The notes: generated by a model not told the origin, from the sequence alone. Shown: positions 36,501-47,400, counted from the stretch's first letter. The stretch: 64,000 nucleotides of DNA from Candidatus Obscuribacter phosphatis (GCA_001899315.1 MOYA01000001.1:2146599-2210598); one strand, 5' to 3'. Translations and numbers: made by a program.

Positions 36501-37362
36501 CGAGAAGAAGAAAAATCAGCGCGTCGAATTCTCTACACTGCTCGACCAGTGGGGCAGATATAAGAAACTAGCTAGAACAGACCAGTGGATCACCTGGGTA
36601 GAGCCTATCCTCAACCGGGTCAACCCAATGCTTTCCAATCCCAGAATCAGAGCGATTCTGACCAAGCCGCAAGGCGACTTAGACATCATGGATGTAGTCA
36701 CCAAGAAGAAAATTCTCTTTGTCCGCATTCCTCAAGGTGATTTCGGACAAGACGCCAATCTCTTGGGCTCGCTCATTGTCTCAGGGGTGAAGCAAGCCTG
36801 CTTGACCCTCTCCACCACAGGCAATAAACAGGCTCACAATCCTGTGTCTCTTTATCTCGATAACTTTGATAACTTCATCGAGAAAAATACAATCGAGGCA
36901 ATCACATCAGAAACCAAGAAATTCAAAATCGGTCTCATCGCCGTCACAAAGAGTTTGCAACATCTGCCTGAAGACTTCCGCAACCAGCTGATTATCAATA
37001 TCGGCACACTGTGTACCTTTGCTCTTTCCAAAAAAGACGGCGACTTGCTTGGTCCGCAGATGTTCCCTATTGATGGACGAAAAGTCAAACACCAAACCAT
37101 GTCGAACATCTTCAACCCAGTCAACACCGCGCCTCAGTTCGAACTTGTCTCTGACGAAGAAAAACTGAACATAGACAAAATCGTCAGACAAGAAGAGAGG
37201 ACATTCTTCTGCTATCGCATGGGCGCCGAAGCTGGTCTATTCAACTTGAAGTCGCATACCTTTGACGACATACCCGAATCGAAGATCAAGAAGAAACTAA
37301 TTGACAAGATGCACGCCGGAGCAAGCAAAAGATCTGAAAGTTCGGATAACGGAGACGACTGA
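33571..37362 (+). CDS. Membrane-anchored TraG/HerA-type ATPase with N-terminal zinc ribbon
   Basis: The 1263-residue protein starts at GTG with GGAG upstream. It has a zinc ribbon (C6, C9, C20, C23), a long acidic low-complexity region (to about 500, including a run of ten Asp), and membrane helices near 515-536 and 733-755 flanking a beta-rich domain. A FtsK/HerA-superfamily ATPase follows (about 815-1230). Walker A is GQGGKGKS (830-837). Family-typical parts are ADILRNAILLLIGNN, LIDLPTLLNENDFRDVLL and LGSLIVSGVKQA. Walker B reads SLYLDNFDNF (1093-1101), with Asn where the catalytic Glu normally stands. The closest analogues I know are T4SS coupling-protein-like ATPases. A translocation or DNA/protein-moving motor is inferred. 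It leads an operon with the HerA-like gene. Confidence 0.85.
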   Translation: MDINICPACGAVYKPKSTDCSNCGAVQARAASTLISTMAGAVAPMVVSVAPDRLILERIVTGRQLNALAPSNYFGDSDSYGTDDFAAEFLETFGGTSSGSDDEMIAAQRSNQRQEEGQAQDFFGSETKVGGAALLGTLGGVAAAAASGDFFAGAAATNQELAGVAPARSENPVEVFVPEPEEREEDAFDTQNLKALKMDPEEEQSSAPPDFANFSPAKAENITESPFVAELKEKTRIEQPEASKIKEHIAEPAPAPVAVPAQNARPQVAGPAENRPRVEKAENSTYKVPTPATAEAFDFFQAGSANQVRTSSKPLRESAEKASSDDPHSSFESLLSKSSKSGNYKTSSHDLREQEDSDDTHEREALKTANKKVKAVEASDSYSDDSDDSEDEDDRDDDERRRPTKSSSAKSKKAQPKSVIKKNRRSESDDDDDDDDDDETAEEKAIPARRSFSGDPSSLKPTQRPAAKKASRPAAARKSRGNEDDDDDDDEKSNLREKFQGGSFSIGGFPVDIKVIAVSLGVLGLFAFAIFHIVGNFSTLLKAPQTAGTGQPGLGNPLGGLVAEAPKVSGRWVLNAFQNGNSYPNIIEIRQKGAELDGIGVDQKVGRFSLKGNLTMENGQPVMQFKKQFLDANKRPLGPPIFFRGQLFLERIPLTAAGQWQFKKVSPRGRFGLNRQEPQMVNGEWQAMLQKPIEPEQGGTISQLPSMGIGGSGSGAAPEDGGKFNIITFMMKNGLIVAIGAGIAFITGTFTLFGPNGLINIWNKQQYIPSQVKAQHNKIKAQLAKPVKKGSLPLGQRVEWKWWFPMPWVVKDLAIPPDLRKVNPHVLILGQGGKGKSRLVAKMLATDIEAEDRAVVVVDSDGSLVDLMIAWISAHPRGREMAKRVILIDPTYKKGGFAYNPLNLPDMGDLQTAAASIVDGFKAIYTEPPGSQSQWNAQTADILRNAILLLIGNNKTLIDLPTLLNENDFRDVLLENIEKKKNQRVEFSTLLDQWGRYKKLARTDQWITWVEPILNRVNPMLSNPRIRAILTKPQGDLDIMDVVTKKKILFVRIPQGDFGQDANLLGSLIVSGVKQACLTLSTTGNKQAHNPVSLYLDNFDNFIEKNTIEAITSETKKFKIGLIAVTKSLQHLPEDFRNQLIINIGTLCTFALSKKDGDLLGPQMFPIDGRKVKHQTMSNIFNPVNTAPQFELVSDEEKLNIDKIVRQEERTFFCYRMGAEAGLFNLKSHTFDDIPESKIKKKLIDKMHAGASKRSESSDNGDD

Positions 37363-37426
37363 CAGTTGGCTTTGCTGTTGCTAAACTTAAGTTACTTAAG
37401 GAACCCCCACAGTCAAAGAGACTAAG

Positions 37427-40400
37427 ATGACTCAAGATGGACATAGTCGCAGTATTTGGGAAGAGAGAATAGCGGATCTCAGACGCTATGACCTTGACAA
37501 TCTAGAGTCTGAACCGGTCGATCCGGCTTCTCTGACAAGTTGGCCTATACCAGGCTTAACTTTCGTGCGCGTCGACGGAATTCTGCGTTCATGGGATATC
37601 GAGAGAGAGAAACAGCAGCAGGGTCAGAACGTCCAGCAAGATCCTGACCCGACCAAGCCGCCCAAGCGCATGTACCTTATGGAAGATGCTCTCACCGGCT
37701 TGCACAGCCAGAAAGCGAACTTAGCCTTTTTGGTACTCGGCGACAAAAGCGGTGTGCACTACTATATGGGTATATCGCTGCCCAGCGCAGTCGAAACAAC
37801 TGAACCTGGCACAGATCCATCCAGTATTTGCTATAACAGCCTCAAATCAATTTTGCATAGCGTTTATGGCGGCGTCGATGTATTTAAAAAGCCATTTTCG
37901 GCTGAAGAAATGCATACTATGATCAAGCCGATGACGAAGTATACCGGTGTTGTCACAGGCATACCAGCCTTAAAATCAACTGCCGGTGATACCACTGACT
38001 CGGAACAAATAGAGAGACTGGCAGCCGGTTTGCAAGGCAATGAATTTGGCATGCTTATCTTGGCCGTGCCGATACCAAGTAAAAATGTCACTCGGGAAGA
38101 AACAGCGGTAGTAGATCAGATTCAACGAGCGCAAGAAAACGAAGACCCAGAGAAAAAGCGAAAAATCAAGTATTATCTCGAACTGCAAGACTCTTACCTA
38201 AAGCACATTCAGCTCGGCACAGCTTTAGGCATGTGGCTGACCGTGCCTTATTTCTTCGCCCCCAAACGAGATGTATTCGTCAGACTACAATCGCTGCTTC
38301 GTGCCACATATGTTGATGAAACAAGTCGGCCTACCCCTTTGCGCACTCACGAAGTGGAGGGCTTGTCTGATCATATCCAAAAATTCGGACTGCTGCGCAC
38401 AAAAAGAGAAGGCGAATACTTCCAAGAATTGCTGGAATATCGTTTTCTCTCACCACTTAACTCGCGCATGTTATCAGCGTTTGTGCATCTGCCCAAACGC
38501 GAAATGCCGGGCTTTAGGATCAGGCGTTCAGCTGAATTTTCCTTAGCCGAAATTCCGCCCAAAGACCCCAACAGGGTGATAGCCATCGGCAACATTCTCG
38601 ACCGTGGTGAAGACACAGGTAACCTCTATTACATCGATGTAGACGCGCTGCAAAAGCACACCATCGTCTGCGGGGTAACCGGCGGCGGTAAGACAAACAC
38701 TTGCTTCTATCTAGTGGGTCAGCTATGGCGATACGGCATTCCCTTTATGGTCTGCGAGCCAGCAAAATCAGAATATCGACATATGATGCTCATGTCCGAG
38801 ACTTTCAAAGGCGTCGGACAAGCATTTTCTCTTGGTGACGAAACAGTCTCGCCCTTCCGTCTCAATCCCTTCGAGATTATGAAAGGCGTCAAAGTACAAA
38901 CCCACTTAGACGCGCTCAAGTCAGTCTTTAACGCCAGTTTTGAAATGTATTCTCCGATGCCCCAGGTGCTTGAAAAAGCCCTCAACTCAATCTATTCGGT
39001 ACGAGGCTGGGACTTGATCAATAACGTCAACAGACGCCTGCCTCCAGGCATGAACCCGGGCGACCCCGATTGCCCACCCGAGATTTATCCCACCATGAAA
39101 GATCTCTACGAGATCATCGATCCAATCGTAGAGGGCTTCGGCTATTCAGACAGAATCGGACCCGACGTACAAGCAGCGCTAAAAGCCAGAATCGGCTCGC
39201 TGCTCATCGGTGGTAAAGGGCAAATGCTCAACACCCGCCGCTCCATTCCAATGAAAGATCTTTTTGGAAAACCCACTGTAGTCGAACTGAAGATGGTTTC
39301 AGAAGACAGTGAAAAGTCCTTCCTGATTGGCATGCTTTTGGTCTTCCTTTATGAGTACAGAGAAGCGCTGGGACCGCACGATCACTTGCAGCACGTCATG
39401 CTGGTAGAAGAGGCTCACCGTCTCTTAAAGAACGTGCCCACCGGTCAGAGTGGCGAATCAGCCAACCCAGCCGGTAAAGCCGTAGAATTTTTCACCAACA
39501 TGCTTGCAGAAATTCGTTCATATGGACAAGGCTTCATCATCGCCGACCAAATTCCAAACAAGTTGGCACCAGAAGCCCTGAAAAATACCAACCTAAAGAT
39601 TATGCACCGTATCGTCGCCGTAGACGACCGCGACTCTATGGGCGGTGCCATGAACCTCGACGATGTGCAAAAGAGACACGTAACAGCTCTTGGACAAGGT
39701 CGCGCCATAGTTTATGCCGAAAAAATGGAGCAGCCTTATCACTTGCAAATCATGTTCGACAAGACCAAAGAGGTGCCACCACCAGAGACACCAGAAGAAT
39801 CTGATGAAGTAGTAAGACAGGCGATGAGAGGTCTGAACATCATCGGCACCTACGACCGTCACCTGGGCTGTAAATTCTGCTTGCACAGATGCGACTCACA
39901 GATTTTGGACACAGCCATTCCTGTAGCCGACGACCCTATATTTAGACAAGTCTATAACCGCTATGTTTTGTCCACTCTGAAAGATCTGACCCAGTTGGTT
40001 CATTTCCGAGCCCAGATCATTCACGAAATTCAAAGGGTTATAGGCGGTAGAGCCCGCACAGGCAACATCACCGGTATCACATGGTGTGCGCTCACACAAG
40101 CAACCGAGCGTTATTTCGAAAGAAAGGGTGAGAACAATTATTGGTTCTACGACCAAGTGCAAGAACAGCATTTGCGTTGGCTCAATCTGCTAAGACCTGC
40201 TTTTCAGCCGACCGAGGTCAATCGCCGTCTCGATATCGCCATTCTCAGACAATGGCGCGACGACTTCCTCGAGCTACACAAGCTAGATCAGGGTCCGCTT
40301 CCCACTTGTGCCCCGTGCACGTCAAAATGTCTTTATCGCTTCGAAGTATCCGAAGTAGTGAGAGATCCAAAGATCAAATTTGACTTCAACAGCTCCATCA

Positions 40401-40630
40401 ACCGTAAAGACACGCCGGCTTCCGACTCAGCTGCCTGGTTCTGCCGTTTGCTCACAGAAAGACTGATAGGCATGCCCGACGTCGACCTAGCTTACTGCCT
40501 AGCCGCTCACCTAATCAAAGATCAACAACTTTCAACCGATGCTCAGTTGGTTCTGCTGCATAAAGTCAGAACTGCTCTGGAAAACTTCCAAAACGAAGCC
40601 GAGGCAGGAGAGCAAGGTGGAGGAGAATAG
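37427..40630 (+). CDS. HerA-like ATPase with Cys-rich C-terminal region
   Basis: The 1067-residue protein has a HerA/DUF87-type ATPase core from about 385 to 800: Walker A GVTGGGKT (416-423), EPAKSEYRHM after strand 2, Walker B HVMLVEEAHRLL with E662, and a sensor-like IADQIPNKLAPEALKNTN. The N-terminal 380 residues have no recognised fold. The C-terminal part has two CxxCxxxC motifs (C815, C818, C822 and C961, C964, C968) that could hold zinc or an iron-sulfur cluster. HerA proteins form hexamers that move DNA; some FtsK/HerA relatives drive protein secretion. The gene follows the TraG-like ATPase by 64 bases and overlaps the 254-residue gene by 14 bases, which indicates one operon. Confidence 0.85.
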   Translation: MTQDGHSRSIWEERIADLRRYDLDNLESEPVDPASLTSWPIPGLTFVRVDGILRSWDIEREKQQQGQNVQQDPDPTKPPKRMYLMEDALTGLHSQKANLAFLVLGDKSGVHYYMGISLPSAVETTEPGTDPSSICYNSLKSILHSVYGGVDVFKKPFSAEEMHTMIKPMTKYTGVVTGIPALKSTAGDTTDSEQIERLAAGLQGNEFGMLILAVPIPSKNVTREETAVVDQIQRAQENEDPEKKRKIKYYLELQDSYLKHIQLGTALGMWLTVPYFFAPKRDVFVRLQSLLRATYVDETSRPTPLRTHEVEGLSDHIQKFGLLRTKREGEYFQELLEYRFLSPLNSRMLSAFVHLPKREMPGFRIRRSAEFSLAEIPPKDPNRVIAIGNILDRGEDTGNLYYIDVDALQKHTIVCGVTGGGKTNTCFYLVGQLWRYGIPFMVCEPAKSEYRHMMLMSETFKGVGQAFSLGDETVSPFRLNPFEIMKGVKVQTHLDALKSVFNASFEMYSPMPQVLEKALNSIYSVRGWDLINNVNRRLPPGMNPGDPDCPPEIYPTMKDLYEIIDPIVEGFGYSDRIGPDVQAALKARIGSLLIGGKGQMLNTRRSIPMKDLFGKPTVVELKMVSEDSEKSFLIGMLLVFLYEYREALGPHDHLQHVMLVEEAHRLLKNVPTGQSGESANPAGKAVEFFTNMLAEIRSYGQGFIIADQIPNKLAPEALKNTNLKIMHRIVAVDDRDSMGGAMNLDDVQKRHVTALGQGRAIVYAEKMEQPYHLQIMFDKTKEVPPPETPEESDEVVRQAMRGLNIIGTYDRHLGCKFCLHRCDSQILDTAIPVADDPIFRQVYNRYVLSTLKDLTQLVHFRAQIIHEIQRVIGGRARTGNITGITWCALTQATERYFERKGENNYWFYDQVQEQHLRWLNLLRPAFQPTEVNRRLDIAILRQWRDDFLELHKLDQGPLPTCAPCTSKCLYRFEVSEVVRDPKIKFDFNSSINRKDTPASDSAAWFCRLLTERLIGMPDVDLAYCLAAHLIKDQQLSTDAQLVLLHKVRTALENFQNEAEAGEQGGGE

Positions 40631-41381
40631 TCCCACTGCAAACCCTGACGCTTCAGGCGAAGACCAAACTTCGCCGCAACAAGCTGCACCAAATGTCGCG
40701 GCCGAAAATACAGCAAGCCAACCCACTGAGCTTTCCATAGAAGAGCAAGAAAAACTAGATCAAGAAACAGACGAAGAATACAACCGTCTTTTTAAGAGGG
40801 CAGAGCACAAACCTCCCAAAGATTTCTTCGAAGGTGCTCCCTCTAGATTTGGAGACAAGAAGCCATTAGCAGAAGAACTCGGCATAGAGGATATCTATAA
40901 TCCGCTGGTAGGGGCACATGGACGTGTCTTTTGCGCAGCCGGTCCCGATACACCACTGGTGGTGATCGACGAAGAAGCTCTAGTCATACATCCGCCTCAA
41001 TTGCCACTGATGCAAGACGGGCAAGCAGAAACTTATGGAGTCCAAGTCAGTCCAAGGGGCATTTTGCTGGACTTCAACGGTACAGAAAAGAAAATTCCCA
41101 TGGCCAAATATAGAGGTCGGCCGATTTACTACTTTGGCGAATGCGTGCCTGGCAGCTACAGACATTATGCCGTGGTCGAAGATGCCAAAGGCGATATTCA
41201 CTACATCTATGACCGAGACAGCAGAGAAAAGCTATCGGTAGATGAAGTCTTTAGACTGAGAAATCGCACGCATGACAGCGAGATAGGCAGATATCCCCAT
41301 CTAATTTCAAGCATTGACGAATTCACAAGTGAGCCGGAAAGAGTAAATCCTGAAGGAACTACAGACATCTCGCTAGACTGA
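40617..41381 (+). CDS. Unknown 254-residue protein coupled to the HerA-like gene
   Basis: I do not recognise the family. The start is GTG 40617 with AGGAG six bases upstream, inside the last codons of the HerA-like gene; the open frame further upstream is only overlap. The first 65 residues are acidic and disordered-looking. The rest is a compact beta-rich region (for example RVFCAAGPDTPLVVIDEEA, VSPRGILLDFNGTEKKIP, RPIYYFGECVPGSYRHYAVV). No membrane segment or signal is visible. Coupling to the ATPase suggests a subunit or adaptor. Confidence 0.75.
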   Translation: MEENSPTANPDASGEDQTSPQQAAPNVAAENTASQPTELSIEEQEKLDQETDEEYNRLFKRAEHKPPKDFFEGAPSRFGDKKPLAEELGIEDIYNPLVGAHGRVFCAAGPDTPLVVIDEEALVIHPPQLPLMQDGQAETYGVQVSPRGILLDFNGTEKKIPMAKYRGRPIYYFGECVPGSYRHYAVVEDAKGDIHYIYDRDSREKLSVDEVFRLRNRTHDSEIGRYPHLISSIDEFTSEPERVNPEGTTDISLD

Positions 41382-41395
41382 AAGTTCATACATAG

Positions 41396-41441
41396 AGATT
41401 TCTGTACTGATAGATTTCTGTACTGATAGATTTCTATACGG
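41396..41441. repeat. Three 16-base direct repeats at the convergent gene ends
   Basis: AGATTTCTGTACTGAT occurs at 41396-41411 and 41412-41427, and a diverged third copy starts at 41428. The array spans the gap between the 254-residue gene and the stop of the giant gene, reaching into its last codons. Confidence 0.8.
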
Positions 41442-44400
41442 AGAGCTTTCTGCCAGACAAGAATCTTTCGCAATACTTTGCCCAGTTCTGACTCAACTCG
41501 TTCTGCACCATTTGCCCAACAGCAACAGAGGGCAAATCAATCGATATCGACTTACGGCGTCCATCTCTAGAATACTCATGGCGAGTGGAAGAATCATCTC
41601 CCACCTCATAAGCAAGCACTGGTATCCAGTTCTCACCATTCAATACTTCAAGCTGTTGCTTATTCAGTCTACGACCGGACACTTCAATTTCTACCTTGAC
41701 CAATCGGCAAGTCTGAGAAAATGCTTCGATAGTGCGAGTGCCTTCGACTTCCAGCAAATGACTGTCTCCCGCTCTAGAAATGACCGGTGCCGGCACCGAC
41801 GGCGGATTAGAAGGCGACACACCGGCCTCAGGCAGACTTAGTGTTGTCTTGTCATTGTCTATATGGGTAGTCTCAAGATTGGGTGATGTAATCACCGTAT
41901 GGTCATCGTCTAGAGGTGAAGTGGGAATGCCTTGGGGCAAAGCAAAAGTAGTTGCTTGGTCTTCAGGCGCAGAAGATACCGGCACGCTCTCGAAGACATA
42001 GCCGCAAGCAGGACAGAGCGATGCCGACTGACTAAGCAAGCGGTCACAACCACCGCAGGGCTTGGTGGCAAATTCGAGTATGGCTCGTGAAGACATATTT
42101 TGAGGCTCGAAGACAACCGGCTTGGCAGGCGAAGACTCAGAACGATACGCCGATATCTCTTCAGCCGAAGGAATGGTCAACTGCGCACCACGAATCAATA
42201 CCGCCAGCGGTGCGCCTTTGGAATCAGTATCGGTAGACAAGCCATTCTTTACGGCAAGCAGCTTCCAGAGTGTCACATCACGAAGGTCGGGATGCTTCAT
42301 GGCAATAGAGCGTAAAGTGTCGCCTAATCTAACTGAATAGACAGAGCCTTCCAAACCGTCATTAGACTCTCTAATCTTACCGATAATCTTCTCAATATTA
42401 GCCCGACGCTCATCTTGACCAGCATTACCAGGAACCGCAGCCATACCTCGCCCTGTCGCTTCTTGGCTGGACTTGGGACCAGAGCCGACGCGAGCCAGCC
42501 ATTCTCTCACCTGTCTCGGGCTAGGCAAGATCAAAACCGTGCCGGGTTTGGCGTAATAGCTACGCTTACCACCAGTCCAACGCACTTCAACCGACTTCTT
42601 GTTCAGTTCAAATATAAGGTCTGCGACGCGAGGGTCCTTAAACTTGCGAACAGCAATCATGGTCAGGTCTTCATTCTCCCGCACCACATATTTCTCTTGC
42701 AGGTTGTCCTTGCGGATCATTTCCTGCAACACTTCTCTTTCCTGCCTAATGCGCAATTCACGAGCGCGGGCTTCTGCTTCAGACTGTTGTCTTATGGCCA
42801 GCATAATTGCCATTTCTTCAGCCAGGCGACGTTCTTTTTCGTGATCGCGATCTTTGCGATCTTTATCGTCATCCAGTCGTTTCTTGGCTTCAGAAACCAG
42901 ACGCTCTTTTTCTTTATGCTCAAAATCGAGCCGTCTTTCTTTCTCAAGTTCGCGAGCGTGAGCTTCTTCAAGCTCTTTGATATACCGAGCCTGACTATCG
43001 AGTTCGGCAATCAAACCGCCGGAACCATGCATAACATTATCAAGCATTTCAGAGGCGCGAGTGGTCAGTTCTTCAGCTTGTTGCCTGGTGCTTTCGGTCA
43101 ACGAGCCCAAGGCTTCAGCAAAGCTACGCTGAGCATCCATCAAATCTTGCCATTTCGCACTATTCTCATCAGGAAGATGCTCATCGATTTGATACTGCAT
43201 GGCAGCTTGGTCAATTCTATCGCCGGGTTGAACAAACGGCTCACTCTTATCAGGTACGGCTTCATAACCGATGCCTTCTTTTGCAGAAGGATCGCTCGGT
43301 CTAACTGCATCGTTATGGCGAACCTCGCTCTCGGAATCAGGCTTACCTTTGGTATAGAAGGAAACCAAATCATCAACTGATTGCGAAGCAATGAGAGCAT
43401 CATCGGCATTGAGAATGCTTGCAGGAGTGACAGGAAGATTCTGGAAGGCAGTCTGATCATCGGCATCGCTGTGGATTGCAAGCATCGGATCGCTATAAGG
43501 CACACCGAAACTACCGCCGTAGATAGGATCGGCTGGAGACTGCGGCACGAAGTTGGTCGTTGAATCGGAGTATGGGCTGCCGAAACCTGCGTAGGCAGCA
43601 CCATCAGTGGGTGAACCTTCAGGAATCGGTGAACCAAACGAGCTACCTTCAATGGCACTATTACCTGTCTGATTCATCCAGCCAGGATAATTACTAGCAA
43701 TGTAGTCATCGATTGGACCGTAATAAGTAGCCGAATCTATGGTGGGCTGTCCCCAACTATTGGCTTGATTTGCTTGTGTAGAATCGACGGAAATACCCGG
43801 CACTTGCACCGCATTCAATTGTTGAAGCAAAGCTAGTTCTTCGAGCCTGGCCATCTCAGCTTGTCGGAGGCTCTCTATATCAGCTTGGCGCTGAGCCTCT
43901 TGCTGGCGTATGGCCTCTTGTTGCCTTAGAGCCTCCTGCTGAATAATCAGGTCTTGTTGCCTTTGCGCTTCCTGCAATTGAGCGAGCTCTTGGGCCCGCG
44001 CCTGGGCGTCGAATATCTGATTATTATCAACAGCAGGCGTATTCGACGAGTTCGAACTACTGAATGCAGAAGAGCTAGTCTGTCCGAAATTATCTGACAG
44101 AACTGAATTCAGAATTGTATCGAATACTTTCTCAACAATCTGAGCATCAGTAGGGGCGGCAAGGGGCGATACGTTGATTGAATTGGGCAGATTTAGAGGC
44201 TCAATCACCGTGCTAGTATCTGGTTGAGTTATTGATACCGGCTGAACTGGAACCGATTCTGGAGTTGGATTTGGAGATGGAGTTGGAGCTGGAGTTGGAG
44301 CCGGAGCGGAGACAGAATCGGAGCCGGCGCTAAGTTGAGATGCCACATAGATAATGTTGGCAATTATGGTTTCAGATGCCGAGACCGTTCCATCGCCATT

Positions 44401-47400
44401 AAAATCAGGATTGATGACCAAATTGGTCGGCGAAGGGCTATTGCCACTCTGGGTCTGATTGACAAGATTGATATAAACCTGCAGCAGCTGATCTTGACTG
44501 AGTTGCTCGAGTGGAACACCATTGGTCTGAGGCAGAATGACATTGTAGACAGGCTGCGAAATCTGCGAAGATTGAATATTCTGCACAGGATTGGTATTGT
44601 CTGACTGAGCTTGAGTTTGCTGAGCCGTCTGTTTAGGTTGGCCATTTGGATCTTGCTGGGTAGCTTGCGCTGGCTGACCATTTGGATCTTGCTGGGTAGC
44701 TTGCGCCGGCTGACCATTTGGATCTTGCTGGGCAGCTTGACTAGATATATTGGAGGGATCGTTAGAATTAGCGGGACCACTAAAGCTGGGGGTAGCGCTT
44801 TGATCGTTCGACTTAGCACCACCAGCCGATGTAGCAGCACTAGATGCAGTGGAGGTGCCACTGCTGCCGGGGTCACTAGCAGAACCTGTCGGCATAATGG
44901 GCGCGGAAGTAGAATTTGGTGAAGGTTGAGCACCAGTGGCGGCACCAGATGACTGGTTGCCGCCACTGCCACCGGAAGCGATACCAGTTCCACCCGCAGA
45001 GGAACCAGTTCCAGTCATCGAACCAGTACCAGTCGTCGAACCAGCACCAGTCATCGAACCAGTACCAGTGCCGCCGACGGAGGAGGGAGATGATGTTGAT
45101 GCCCCCGTTGAGGCTATGCCGGTAGTAGTAGTAGTATTACCGGTGGCAGAAGTAGTAGAACTAGTTGAAGTAGCAATATTTCCGGGCGTCGAACCTGCAG
45201 AATCTTTGGCAGAAGTCGCTACAGTGACTCCGCCAATGGTGACAGATCCGCCGACTGAAACTCCAGAAGGTCCAGCCTGAATATTGATGGAAGCACCATC
45301 TTTAGCATTACCTACAGAAGCTGTGACAGAAACCACTTTACCAGCTGCATCTACAGTAACTCCTGTCGACTGGCCGGAACTGGAGCCGCCTGCAGAACTT
45401 GATGTTGAGGTGGGCTCTTTGGTAGTAGAACTAGTGCCATTAGAGATTGAACCGATGTTGCCGGCTTGCTGATTGCCCGCAGCGTTTGCAGCAGCCTGAC
45501 CGCCTTGAACATTAGCTGCAGAACCCTGGGTTGAAACTTGAGAGACGATTCCAACTGCCGGAGTTTGAGCCGCGCCAGTTGGATTAACGGCAGAAGTGGC
45601 TCCTGCAGCCGTAGAATTTGTGCCAGATGGAGCGTTTCCAGTAGCAGCTGAAGTCGCAGAAGTTGTACCACTAGGACTTGTTCCTGCACCAGCTTGTGAT
45701 AGGATACCACCAGACTGAGTGGCAGTGCCTGAGGTCTGTGCGTTGGAGATAGAACCAGCATTGGCATTCCCGGCCCCAGTGGTTGTGTTTCCGTTAGCAG
45801 AATTAACCGAATTCGAATGCCCCCCGCTAGGATCTTTCTGCTGAGAAGTGGTTTGAGCCGCACTTCCAGCCGAATTACCGGTTGCAGAGCCGACGGGCGA
45901 AGTGCTCTGGCTGGATGAGGCATTGCCTGTCGTAGCAGATGTCGAAGCCGTTGTGCCGGTCTGAGTACTTGCCTGGGCACCGGACTGGGTGGCATTTCCG
46001 ATGCTCTGAGAATTACCGCCAGTTTGCCCCGATATGCCACCGGTCTGCATAGCTGAACCAGAGCCAGCTTGCGAGATGTTGCCACCTGCTTGGGGTGTGG
46101 CAGCACCTGATTGGGTGACAGCGCCGGTCTGTGATGCACCTCCAGAAGTGCCACCCGCCTGGTTTCCGGAGGCAGCCTGAGATAGACCACCTCCAGTCTG
46201 GGTTGCCGAACCAGCTTGAGCAGTTGTAGCGCCGGTCTGAGTTGTCGAGCCAGCTTGAGCAGTCGTACCACCGGTCTGAGTCACATTCCCAGTCTGTGCG
46301 GCGGTTCCACCAGCTGTACTATTCGCCTGGGAGCCAGATGCAGCCTGAGATAAGTTGCTTCCGGTTTGTGCAGACGCGCCTGTTTGCGAGGCAGCGGCAC
46401 CAGCACCGGTCGTGGCTCCTGTTTGAGCAGCACCACCAGTTTGAGTCGTCGCCCCGGTATGAGCAGTAGCACCACCAGTAGCACTGTTGCCCTGGGAGCC
46501 TGATGCAGCCTGAGACAGGTTGCCACCTGCTTGGGTTGTCCCTGTTTGCGAGGCGGCACCACCAGCTTGGGTTGTCGAGCCAGTTTGAGCAGAGGTTCCG
46601 CCTGCTTGCGTTGAACCTGTTTGCGAGGCGGCACCACCAGCTTGGGTTGTCGCGCCTGTTTGAGCAGAGGTTCCGCCTGCTTGAGTTGTCCCTGTTTGCG
46701 AGGCGGCACCACCAGCTTGGGTTGTCGAGCCAGTTTGAGCAGCAGTTCCGCCTACTTGGGTTGAACCTGTTTGCGAGGCGGCACCACCAGCTTGGGTTGT
46801 CGCGCCTGTTTGAGCAGTAGTTCCGCCTGCTTGAGTTGTCCCTGTTTGCGAGGCGGCACCACCAGCTTGGGTTGTCGCGCCTGTTTGAGCAGCAGTTCCG
46901 CCTGCTTGAGTTGCCCCAGTCTGGGTAGCAGCACCGCCACCAGTAGCACTATTTGCTTGAGAGCCTGATGCCGCCTGTGATAGGTTTCCGCCTACTTGAG
47001 TTGTACCTGTCTGGGCGGAAGCACCACCAGCTTGAGAAGTCGCTCCTGTTTGAGAGGCAGCTCCACCAGCTTGAGTTGTCGCTCCTGTCTGAGCAGCAGT
47101 TCCACCTGCTTGCGTTGATCCTGTTTGAGCAACAGTTCCGCCTGCTTGCGTTGATCCTGTTTGAGCAGCAGTTCCACCTGCTTGCGTCGAACCAGTTTGA
47201 GCAGCAGTTCCGCCTGCTTGCGTTGAACCAGTTTGAGCAGCAGTTCCGCCTGCCTGCGTTGAACCTGTTTGAGCAGCAGCTCCACCTGCTTGCGTTGAAC
47301 CTGTTTGAGCAGCAGATCCACTAGTTGCGCTGTTCGCCTGAGAACCGGAAGCAGCCTGAGACAGGTTGCCACCTGCTTGCGTTGCCCCAGTCTGAGTAGC

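Noticed and set aside
33571-40630. A complete conjugation (T4SS) locus
   Set aside because: Only coupling-like and HerA-like ATPases are present. No relaxase, VirB4, VirB8-10 or pilin-like genes are seen in the window.
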